In this document: piece by piece, positions 1 to 6,118 of the stretch
Layout: every line of letters starts with the position of its first letter
How positions within the stretch are numbered: the stretch's first letter is position 1
Assembly: GCA_965651135.1 (NCBI GenBank)
Contig: CBFGRJ010000303.1
Coordinates: forward strand, 1 to 8,971
Length of the DNA: 8,971 nt
DNA from: JAICQQ01 sp965651135
GTDB lineage: Bacteria > Myxococcota_A > Polyangia > Polyangiales > Polyangiaceae
Direction of reading: 5' to 3'
Notes under the pieces: generated by a model
What the model was told of the DNA's origin: nothing
Database searches by the model: none
The model's input: only the letters and a program-made list of their open reading frames with translations
Made by a program: the position numbers and the translations under genes

Positions 1-25
1 TGCCGTTCGAGCGGCCATGCACGCC

Positions 26-53
26 AACATACGCCATACTGAACGCATGTCAA
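26..53 (-). promoter_or_regulatory. Possible sigma70-type promoter reading out of the left edge
   Basis: On the minus strand a perfect TTGACA (53-48) is followed after 16 bp by TATGTT (31-26), four of six matches to the -10 consensus. It would serve a gene lying off the left edge and divergent from the lipoprotein gene at 139. A short open frame also starts at an ATG at 48 on the minus strand and runs off the window, but it overlaps the promoter and has no clear ribosome binding site, so I do not call it. Such hexamers occur by chance, so confidence is low. Confidence 0.25.
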
Positions 54-138
54 GCCCACAAAGTGTCCACAGGCCCTTAGCGTCTTGGGTGTTTGCGGCG
101 TGGACACGGGGCATCAAACCATCCATACGTGGGGCGCG

Positions 139-1053
139 ATGAACGACACACGCCCTGCTGCGCCCAGCGGCGTCCGACTGGTCGGCTGGACCCTGATCAT
201 GGCTGCGATTCCAAGCGTTGCTCTCGGCTGTCGCGAAACCAGCGAACACGCACCATCGCCCACGCTACCCACCGCGCCCGTCCGAGCAGAACGCGGTATG
301 CGGGTCGTGGTGGAAAGAACGGCGGGCGAGTTTCTCGAAGCGACAGTGCTCGAAGCGAAGGGTGAGCAGCTGCGCTTACAAACGGCGGATGGTTCTCAAA
401 CGTTGCGTGTGCTTCACACTGACGTGTACCTGCTCTCTGACCCGCGCTTGGAAAGCTCGCCAGGCGAGTATGCGATCTGCGACATCGGGGGTCACCATTG
501 GCGAGCGTGTCAGCTCACCGCACTCGACGGACGAGAGCGCGTGGTGCTCACTTCTGACGCACGCGAGCACCGTCTGAACCAGCAGCAAGTGCTCGCCGTC
601 ACGGCGCTGACCCGCATGAACATCGAGCACCTGTTTCAACGCATGCACCAGCGGCGCCAGTTTTTGGAAGATCTCGCCAAAGCCGGCACAGCGCGTCCTC
701 CCGAGGGGTGGAGGCCCAGCCCACGCGAACGAGTCGTGGCGCGCCGTGGCGACGACTGGTACACCGGGCGTGTTCACGAGTTGGAAGAAGACGGCGTCAG
801 GGTCCAGTGGCGATCCGACTCCAGCGTCGAAAAGGTGGCGAAGGATCACATCGTTCCCGAGCCTCCGTACCCCTTAGAGCTGAAGCGCGGTGACTTCGCC
901 ATGTTGCGCCCGAAAGCCCAAGCGGACCCTTGGACCTACGTGCGCGTGCGCGCCGTCAACGACGGCTACAAGGTCGAAGACGCACAGGGCACCGTCACGA
1001 TGGCGGAAAAAACGCAGCTGATTCCGCTATCGCTAGAGGGGCTAGAGCAGTGA
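139..1053 (+). CDS. Probable lipoprotein with four SH3/Tudor-like modules
   Basis: I do not recognise a named family; the product is 304 residues from the ATG at 139. An in-frame TTG at 85 would add 18 residues that spoil the signal sequence, so the ATG is preferred; neither start has a strong ribosome site. The N-terminus has Arg5 and Arg13, a hydrophobic stretch at 14-30 and Cys31 in a loose lipobox (VALGC), suggesting a lipid-anchored envelope protein. The rest looks like four small beta-barrel modules of SH3/Tudor/agenet type at about 51-100, 107-155, 195-240 and 248-296. Modules 3 and 4 are clearest, with a hydrophobic start, a central W (Trp207, Trp265), then a Y..GRV or Y..VRV strand and a final strand near a proline. 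A likely helical linker (156-190) separates modules 2 and 3. The gene converges on the cysteine operon with only 2 bp between stops and no room for a terminator. Function is unknown. Confidence 0.75.
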   Translation: MNDTRPAAPSGVRLVGWTLIMAAIPSVALGCRETSEHAPSPTLPTAPVRAERGMRVVVERTAGEFLEATVLEAKGEQLRLQTADGSQTLRVLHTDVYLLSDPRLESSPGEYAICDIGGHHWRACQLTALDGRERVVLTSDAREHRLNQQQVLAVTALTRMNIEHLFQRMHQRRQFLEDLAKAGTARPPEGWRPSPRERVVARRGDDWYTGRVHELEEDGVRVQWRSDSSVEKVAKDHIVPEPPYPLELKRGDFAMLRPKAQADPWTYVRVRAVNDGYKVEDAQGTVTMAEKTQLIPLSLEGLEQ

Positions 1054-1055
1054 TT

Positions 1056-2747
1056 TCAGCGGCGCGGCGCCAACATGCGCGTGGCGACAAGGCCCGTCGC
1101 CTCACCCGCGGCCAGGCGAAACTCAGCCACCACGTTGAGGGTACCGGGTCGATCGAGGGCGCAGGCGCGGGTGCTGGTCGACTGAGGCCCGCGCGCTAGG
1201 GCGACTTCGCTGCCGTCTTGCTTGTCGATCAGGCGAATTTCTGCGCCACTGCCCCCCGTGTCCAAAGCCAGCGTGATATCGACGCAGCGGCCCACGGGCA
1301 CCAGAACATCCATACGCTCCAGGCGCGTGCTGGAGAGGCGAACACGCCGCGGTGCGCCGACTTGGTTGGCGTTCTTGATCACCCCGCGGCTGAACATGCG
1401 CGACAGCAGGCGGCTGGCAGCCAGCGGATGCGCCTCCAAGACCTGCGGTGTGTCGCGCTCCGTGAACAGCTCGACCTCGTAGCTGCCCGGCCGCACCAAG
1501 GCCTCGGCATCTAGGCGAGCTTTTGTCCCGCCCGTGCAAGCAAACAGCGTGGCGCGGGTGCCATCGCGATCGCTGGCGATGAGTGAACCATCTTCCGTCC
1601 ACAACCACGCCTCCACGCCGTGCATCGGATGCTGGCTCCAGATATCGATGCGAACACAACCCTTGGGCAAGCTGAGCGGCTCGCTGCGGCGCTTACCCAC
1701 CTCGAGCGTGCCCTTGGCAACGATCTTGGGCGGGCCGTAGCCAGCAGCCTCGAGCCTTTTCTTGTGCGCGCGCTGGCTTTCCCGAATGTCCTGCGCGGGC
1801 ATCAGATCGAACTTGAGCGAATGGGCGTCGATATCTTGCTCGGTGCCCTTTTTGCTTCGCGACAGCACGACCACCGCCAAGCCCCGCCCAGCGTGAGGAC
1901 GAACTTCCAGGGTCACGCGCGCTCGGGTCGGTGAGCACACAATCAGCGACCGCTCGCGCCCGGCAGCGTGCGCACGGCCGACAATCCGCCCTTCCAGATC
2001 TTTGGCCAAAACGTCCAGGTGCGACACCTCTTCGGCTGGGACGACCAACGCATCGAGGCACTGGTTGGCCTCCACGTCGGCGCCCACGTGCGCCGGCACT
2101 CGCGCATCCACCGGCAGCGCCACGCGTCTCACGTCTTCCCAGCTGCCACCGATCTGTTCGCGATGCCGACTCACGGTATCGTCCAGGCCGGGCCACGATT
2201 CTGCGTCGCGCGCCCCCGTGCGGTTGCGCGCTCCGATTGCCTCGGCCACCAGCTCGGCGTTCGCTTCGTCCACTCGCTGCGCACCGATGGCGACGATACC
2301 GTTGCCCTGCGCGACACGCGCCACCACGTATAGCCTGGTGGCCCGCTTCGGGCAGACCATGAGGGTCGGGCGCTTGTCGGGAGCCTCGTCCGAGCCGTAC
2401 GACGTCCCGTCGTCGGCGTACACGAACAAGTCGATATCCTCGACTCCCGCCGTCCCGCGGGCAATCAGCGCAGTACAAGAGCCGTCCGGAACCCGCACCA
2501 TGCCCTCGATGCGATCGCCCGGCATGCCTGCCTGCACGGCGATCACCTGCGAGGCCTCGGCCCCCGCTTCTTTGGCTTTGTTCGAATCGCGCGCCAGCCA
2601 CTGGCTGGCATCCAGCTCGACCTCGGTGGCTCCGAACTCGCCGCCTGCGCCGCCGCGAGCCGGCGCCTTTTGGGCTCCCGCACAGCCCAAGCCCGACAAC
2701 AGCCCGAGCAGGGTCAGCATGCGCGCTGCGACTGCGTGGCGTGTCAT
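1056..2747 (-). CDS. Probable lipoprotein with four two-cysteine beta-sandwich-like repeats
   Basis: Unrecognised exported protein of 563 residues, last gene of the operon. The ATG at 2747 is chosen because it overlaps the preceding TGA (ATGA) and has GGGAG 10 bp upstream; the frame opens further up, to 2801, inside the previous gene. The N-terminus has a hydrophobic stretch and Cys22 in a loose lipobox (GLGC), so it is probably lipid-anchored. The other eight cysteines form four pairs, 91/132, 230/271, 364/404 and 488/529, spaced 41, 41, 40 and 41. Each first Cys opens a hydrophobic strand after a short G/N-x-C, followed by a D/E-x-x-L type strand (DIDLFVY, HLDVLAK, GVEAWLW, GAEIRLI). The second Cys closes another strand and a beta-rich tail follows. 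This resembles PPC-type secreted beta-sandwich domains, each with a probable disulfide. A charged linker at about 300-345 splits the repeats two and two. The role is unknown. Confidence 0.8.
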   Translation of the reverse strand: MTRHAVAARMLTLLGLLSGLGCAGAQKAPARGGAGGEFGATEVELDASQWLARDSNKAKEAGAEASQVIAVQAGMPGDRIEGMVRVPDGSCTALIARGTAGVEDIDLFVYADDGTSYGSDEAPDKRPTLMVCPKRATRLYVVARVAQGNGIVAIGAQRVDEANAELVAEAIGARNRTGARDAESWPGLDDTVSRHREQIGGSWEDVRRVALPVDARVPAHVGADVEANQCLDALVVPAEEVSHLDVLAKDLEGRIVGRAHAAGRERSLIVCSPTRARVTLEVRPHAGRGLAVVVLSRSKKGTEQDIDAHSLKFDLMPAQDIRESQRAHKKRLEAAGYGPPKIVAKGTLEVGKRRSEPLSLPKGCVRIDIWSQHPMHGVEAWLWTEDGSLIASDRDGTRATLFACTGGTKARLDAEALVRPGSYEVELFTERDTPQVLEAHPLAASRLLSRMFSRGVIKNANQVGAPRRVRLSSTRLERMDVLVPVGRCVDITLALDTGGSGAEIRLIDKQDGSEVALARGPQSTSTRACALDRPGTLNVVAEFRLAAGEATGLVATRMLAPRR

Positions 2748-4045
2748 TGGCGCGGTTCTCCCAGCGTCACGCTGCCGACTTGCCACACGCCGAGCAGCCA
2801 TCCGAGGCCCGACCCGTGGGCCTCGACTTCAATCAACGCGCGACTATCGCCCTCGGCGCAGAACGCGAGCCCGGTGCTGTTCTCGTCACGCGGGCTCTGA
2901 TTCTGACCCGTCAAGCCGCCGCTCAAGGCGGCAATCGCGATGCCGTGTGACACGCCGCGAATGGCGCTCACCACCACCAAGTAGCAGGCGGAGGGCAACA
3001 CCTCGATGGGCAGCGCGGTGGCGCCTTGTACGCCCAAGCTCGCGAAGATGGGACTCTCCCGCAGCGCGGGGAACTGACGCAACCCCACCGCCTCGGCCAT
3101 GCTGGCTCGCGCGCGCGGCCCCCACACCTCGGGCAGACCGCTGGGCAAGCGCCAACTGGAGAGCACCAGCACGACCCTCGAGCGAGGTGCCGCACCCTGG
3201 AAGCTCAACTTGACGATCTCTTGTGCACCGAGGCAAAACTCGGCGCTGGCGTCCGCGTTGTCCGAGCGATCTTCGGCAAGCACCTCTTGCTCGGCGACCG
3301 AGCCGATCACGAGGTCGATGTCCACGGGTCGCTCCTCGTCGGCGCTGGCCTCACCCAGCACATCGAAACGATGGCAACCGGCGTCCAGGCGGAACAATTT
3401 CTGCCCACTACCGTTTTTGGACGCGACCACGCTGCGTTCGTATGGGTCCAGCCCTTCGTCGCGGGCGTTGCGGCTCTGCACGGCCGCCACCCGCTCGGCC
3501 AGCGGAAGCAACGAGGCTCGCGGCCCGATTTCGCGCCTTCCCGCCGGGGGCCCTGGATCGCGATGTGGCAGGGTTTTCAGCAGCGAAGGCGCCGGATCCG
3601 TTGAACGCGCCACGATGAACTGGAGCACACCGCGTGGTGAGCGCATCTCGACGGCAATTCGGTTCAGCATGCCCTTGCGCGCCCCGCACCGCGTCAGTTG
3701 TGCCGCCCCGGCTACGCTTGCCTCGGGCCAATCTCGATGGGTCAGAGTGGGTTCATGCTCATCGGCAGGCAAAAACCGGAGCACGAAGTTGGTGCTGGGC
3801 GCTCCGAGTACCGCCACCGTGGTGCAGTCCTCCGAGCTTGGGTCGACGCTGTCACCAGGCAAAAACAACCGCCGCACCGTGCCCCGTTCCAGCAATTGCG
3901 GCCTGAGCTCCAGCAGTTTGGCGCTGCCGGCCCACGCCAGCTTGACCCGCTCCACATCGGCCGCCAAATCGGCACGCACCTGGCCCGCCGACAGGAGCAC
4001 GCCGGCCGCCAACGCAACTGCTGTGCTGAGCCCTCGCGATGTCAA
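2744..4045 (-). CDS. Exported protein with three two-cysteine beta-sandwich-like repeats
   Basis: Unrecognised 433-residue protein that looks secreted to the periplasm. The TTG at 4045 gives a good signal peptide: Arg4, a hydrophobic core at 6-21 and a probable cleavage after Ala25 (VRA/D). A GAGG lies 12 bp upstream, within the end of the JAMM gene, a rather long spacing. The only cysteines in the mature protein form three pairs, 74/120, 224/271 and 354/396. The pairs sit in the same setting as those of the downstream lipoprotein: Cys on a hydrophobic strand, a D-x-D-L type strand in the second repeat (DIDLVIG), a polar loop, then x-F-C and a beta-rich tail. The two genes overlap by ATGA, so they are translationally coupled and probably act together. 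A proline-rich linker lies at 150-180. A link to cysteine metabolism is suggested only by operon position. Confidence 0.8.
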   Translation of the reverse strand: MTSRGLSTAVALAAGVLLSAGQVRADLAADVERVKLAWAGSAKLLELRPQLLERGTVRRLFLPGDSVDPSSEDCTTVAVLGAPSTNFVLRFLPADEHEPTLTHRDWPEASVAGAAQLTRCGARKGMLNRIAVEMRSPRGVLQFIVARSTDPAPSLLKTLPHRDPGPPAGRREIGPRASLLPLAERVAAVQSRNARDEGLDPYERSVVASKNGSGQKLFRLDAGCHRFDVLGEASADEERPVDIDLVIGSVAEQEVLAEDRSDNADASAEFCLGAQEIVKLSFQGAAPRSRVVLVLSSWRLPSGLPEVWGPRARASMAEAVGLRQFPALRESPIFASLGVQGATALPIEVLPSACYLVVVSAIRGVSHGIAIAALSGGLTGQNQSPRDENSTGLAFCAEGDSRALIEVEAHGSGLGWLLGVWQVGSVTLGEPRQ

Positions 4046-4052
4046 ATTGGGT

Positions 4053-4562
4053 CTATGCCTCGGCTACGCTGAAGGGCGCCTCCACGAATGATTGGGAGCC
4101 CGGTTCCCAGATGAACAAGCGGTGTGCGGTGACTTCGCCCCGATCGACGGCGGTCACCAAATAGCAGAGCTCGTAGCTGGGGCCCCCGTCGGCGCCCATG
4201 GTCATGCTGGCTGCGTCTTCGGCGCTGAAGTAGGCGCCACAGTCGAGGTGCGAGTGGAAAAACACCTTCACGGGTCTGCCCCGAGCTTCTCCCTCACGCA
4301 GGGCTCGCTCGAACTTCAGGGCGTTGATCTTGAAATAGTCGTGACCCGTACGCGGATGACCCTCTGGATCGGCCTTGTGATACTTGTTCGCCAAATTTTC
4401 GAGCTCTACGGCTCGGTCCGCCAACAGCGGCTCCGCCGCGGGCCCATCGATGTAGCCGCAGGCCTCCTCGTCGCGTGCATAGCCGGCGCGGGCCGCGGCC
4501 TCGACGACCGAGAGCGCCTCCGGCGAAATGCGCACGTTGCCCTGGGTCCAAGCTTTTACCAT
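4053..4562 (-). CDS. mec: Mec-like JAMM/MPN+ zinc peptidase
   Basis: Metalloprotease of the Mov34/MPN/PAD-1 (JAMM) family, 169 residues. In Mycobacterium tuberculosis the homologous Mec cleaves CysO-cysteine adducts to free cysteine and regenerate the carrier. The full motif is visible: Glu33 (DEEACGY), then His103-x-His105-x7-Ser113-x2-Asp116, giving two zinc histidines, the zinc aspartate and the catalytic glutamate. The ATG at 4562 overlaps the end of cysM by 7 bp and has GGGAG about 11 bp upstream; the frame extends to 4754, but that part is antiparallel-free shadow of cysM and not family-like. Because the CysO here ends Gly-Gly-Arg, this enzyme may also trim that last Arg before activation. 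Related JAMM proteins (QbsD, HcyD) trim carrier tails in other pathways. The family call is very sure; the substrate is inferred from the neighbours. Confidence 0.93.
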   Translation of the reverse strand: MVKAWTQGNVRISPEALSVVEAAARAGYARDEEACGYIDGPAAEPLLADRAVELENLANKYHKADPEGHPRTGHDYFKINALKFERALREGEARGRPVKVFFHSHLDCGAYFSAEDAASMTMGADGGPSYELCYLVTAVDRGEVTAHRLFIWEPGSQSFVEAPFSVAEA

Positions 4563-5509
4563 GAGTATTTTTTCTCCCACTTGACGGGGGCAAAGTAGCG
4601 GTCGCCTCGATCGCAAGCGATCGTCACGACACAACCACCGCCATTTTCGCGATGCGCACGTTCCGCAATCTTGACGGCGGCGCAAATGTTGGCTCCGGTG
4701 GAATGCCCGACGTGCAAGCCCTCCTCCGCCGCCACGCGATCGGCCATGTCCCAACCCTCTTCGGTGCCTATCGGCATGATTTCGTCGGGAACTCCTGCAT
4801 CGTAGATGCCGGGCACGATGCTCGATGCCATGTGCTTGAGGCCCTCCAGCCCGTGCAGCGCTTCGGCGGGCTCGGCAGCCACGCAGTAGACCTTGCGCGA
4901 GTGCTCGTGCAAACGCCGCGTGGTCCCCATCGCGGTACCGCTCGTGCCCAGTGAGGTCACGAAATGCGTGATGCGATCGCCCAAGGCATCGATGATTTCC
5001 TGCCCCGTTCCGTGGTAGTGAGCGAGCGGGTTCGAGGGATTGTTGTACTGATCCGGGTAGAAGTACTTGTCGGGGTTTTGTTTGACGATCTCGCGCACCA
5101 TGCGGATGGCGCCGTCGGAGCCCTCCATGGGATCGCTGAAAATTAGCTCGGTGCCGAAGGCCTGAGTGATGTCTTTACGCGCTTTGGTCACGTTTTTGGG
5201 CATGACCAGCTGGACTCGATAACCCAAAGCGGCTCCCAACATGGAATAGGCCACGCCGGTATTGCCGCTCGTCGAGTCGATCAAGATCTTGTCCTGGGTG
5301 AGGCGACCGTCTTCGATGGCGTCGAGCATCATGCGGAGCGCCGGGCGATCTTTGACCGAGCCTCCGGGGTTCATGAACTCGAGCTTGACGTACACCTCCA
5401 CGCTCGGCGCAGTCCTGGCCACCTTGGTGAGCTTCAGCAACGGTGTGTTCCCCACCGCGTCCACTACGGAGCTCAGCCGTCGCGAACGATGCAAACGAAG
5501 GGACGACAT
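4556..5509 (-). CDS. cysM: CysM-type cysteine synthase using CysO thiocarboxylate
   Basis: PLP-dependent fold-type II beta-replacement enzyme, 317 residues, close to the usual length. It should join sulfur to an activated serine to make cysteine in the cytoplasm. Visible are the PLP lysine Lys53 (GGSVKDR), the substrate loop TSGNTG (80-85) and the phosphate-binding GTSGT (188-192). The neighbours cysO and mec point to the mycobacterial CysM route, in which O-phosphoserine accepts sulfur from CysO-COSH. By eye, LKHM at 224-227 aligns with LRNM of M. tuberculosis CysM, placing Lys225 at the position of Arg220, the residue that selects phosphoserine. A positive charge is kept, so O-phosphoserine is the likely acceptor, but O-acetylserine is not excluded. 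The ATG at 5509 has CGAGG 6 bp upstream. The 317-residue product ends in KKYSW and overlaps the start of mec. Confidence 0.9.
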   Translation of the reverse strand: MSSLRLHRSRRLSSVVDAVGNTPLLKLTKVARTAPSVEVYVKLEFMNPGGSVKDRPALRMMLDAIEDGRLTQDKILIDSTSGNTGVAYSMLGAALGYRVQLVMPKNVTKARKDITQAFGTELIFSDPMEGSDGAIRMVREIVKQNPDKYFYPDQYNNPSNPLAHYHGTGQEIIDALGDRITHFVTSLGTSGTAMGTTRRLHEHSRKVYCVAAEPAEALHGLEGLKHMASSIVPGIYDAGVPDEIMPIGTEEGWDMADRVAAEEGLHVGHSTGANICAAVKIAERAHRENGGGCVVTIACDRGDRYFAPVKWEKKYSW

Positions 5510-5539
5510 TGGCTACCTCGATCTCGTGCTTCTGAGCGA

Positions 5540-5827
5540 TTAGCGGAGCCCCAGTGTCGTGTTGATTTGCCGGAGCGCGCGCCAGGCGCCAGCGGCTACC
5601 TCGCGACAGCCGGGGTGACGAAACGACGCCGCATGAGCGAACATCGGGCCCTCCGCCAGCCGGTCATGCAGCGAGCCGACGCCCGCTCGCTTCAGATACT
5701 CGCGCTCGACACGCCCAGCACGGTCCACGCCACAATCGAGCGCGGCAGCCGCCAATCGCGCCTGCCCGGCCACGCCGACTTCCGCGAGCCTGATCTGGCG
5801 CGTGTAGCGCTGATCGGCCTCGTTCAT
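5540..5827 (-). CDS. Small E1-fragment protein carrying the RYxRQI segment
   Basis: A 95-residue protein whose first ~54 residues match the N-terminus of ThiF/MoeB/HesA E1-like enzymes. RYTRQIRL at 7-14 is followed by VGVAGQARL at 17-25, and YLKRAGVGSL at 44-53 lines up with YLAGAGVGTL of E. coli ThiF with one residue difference in spacing. The ATP-binding GxGGxG that should lie between them is gone (CGVDRAG), so it cannot bind nucleotide alone. Residues 55-95 are not E1-like and I do not recognise them; they include CREVA and a probable amphipathic helix. The ATG overlaps the TGA of cysO (ATGA), so the two are translationally coupled. The nearby 250-residue E1 lacks just this RYxRQI segment, so this may be its missing piece in trans. 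A decayed E1 copy is the alternative; the intact frame and tight operon fit argue against it. cysM follows within 30 bp, leaving no room for a lost remainder. Confidence 0.75.
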   Translation of the reverse strand: MNEADQRYTRQIRLAEVGVAGQARLAAAALDCGVDRAGRVEREYLKRAGVGSLHDRLAEGPMFAHAASFRHPGCREVAAGAWRALRQINTTLGLR

Positions 5828-6099
5828 CGACCGCCCGCAATCGCCGGCACGATGCTGACCTCGTCGCCAGCCTTGAGCTCGGTGTCCAGACCATCCAAGA
5901 ACCGGATGTCTTCTTCGCCGACATAAATGTTCACGAAGCGCCGAACGCCTTTGTCGTCGAGCAAGCGGTCTTTGATGCCAGGGTGGTCTTTCTCGAGCTG
6001 TTCGATGAGCGCGCCGACATTCGCGCCGGACGCGGTGACTGTTTCTTCACCCCCGGTCAAGCTCCTCAGGGGAGTGGGGATACGAACGGTTACCTGCAT
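5824..6099 (-). CDS. cysO: CysO-like ThiS/MoaD sulfur carrier ending Gly-Gly-Arg
   Basis: Small ubiquitin-fold sulfur carrier of 91 residues, about the length of M. tuberculosis CysO (93). It should be adenylated at its C-terminal glycine by the E1 and then carry sulfur as a thiocarboxylate to CysM. It resembles mycobacterial CysO almost throughout, including the N-terminal V-x-IPT strand, RFVNIYV at 54-60, a following ED-x-RF, and PAIAGG at 85-90. The start is fixed by a perfect AAGGAG 9 bp before the ATG at 6099; the longer frame to 6168 would enter the E1 gene. The odd feature is Arg91 after the Gly89-Gly90 pair, encoded by CGA just before TGA, where CysO normally stops at GG. The glycine carboxylate is therefore blocked until Arg is removed, most simply by the JAMM protease of the same operon. 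Family and role are sure; the trimming step is inferred. Confidence 0.93.
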   Translation of the reverse strand: MQVTVRIPTPLRSLTGGEETVTASGANVGALIEQLEKDHPGIKDRLLDDKGVRRFVNIYVGEEDIRFLDGLDTELKAGDEVSIVPAIAGGR

Positions 6100-6108
6100 G
6101 GGGTTCTT

Positions 6109-6114
6109 CTCCTT
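6109..6114 (-). promoter_or_regulatory. Strong Shine-Dalgarno site of cysO
   Basis: AAGGAG on the minus strand, 9 bp before the cysO ATG, just after the TAA of the E1 gene. It is the best ribosome site in the operon and decides the cysO start at 6099 against the longer frame. It suggests the carrier is made in excess over the E1, as expected for a co-substrate. Confidence 0.8.
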
Positions 6115-6118
6115 CGAG

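Noticed and set aside
1..48. Start of a divergent gene at the left edge (minus-strand ATG at 48)
   Set aside because: Only 16 codons are visible, there is no ribosome site, and the ATG lies inside the better-supported promoter candidate.
376..849. Minus-strand open frame of 157 codons inside the first lipoprotein gene
   Set aside because: No family resemblance; the plus-strand frame has a signal sequence and repeated modules.
1051..1058. Rho-independent terminator between the convergent genes
   Set aside because: Only 2 bp separate the stop codons, and I found no GC hairpin followed by a T run on either strand there; the same holds for 8607-8620.
2002..3213. Long plus-strand open frame (403 codons) opposite the exported proteins
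   Set aside because: Composition is Ser/Arg/Thr-rich shadow sequence with no domain, and it crosses the junction of two minus-strand genes with good signal peptides, ribosome sites and patterned cysteines.
3099..4091. Second long plus-strand open frame (330 codons)
   Set aside because: Same reasons: antisense to the secreted protein gene, low-complexity composition, no credible start.
4563..4754. N-terminal extension of the JAMM protease to 4754
   Set aside because: The extra 64 residues are Arg/Gly-rich, lie inside cysM in another frame, and are not part of the family; the ATG at 4562 has a ribosome site.
5540..5827. Small E1-like protein as a frameshifted remnant of a full-length E1
   Set aside because: cysM starts 30 bp after its stop and no frame between holds the rest of an E1. 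The frame is intact and coupled to cysO by ATGA. Slow decay of a deleted copy cannot be fully excluded.
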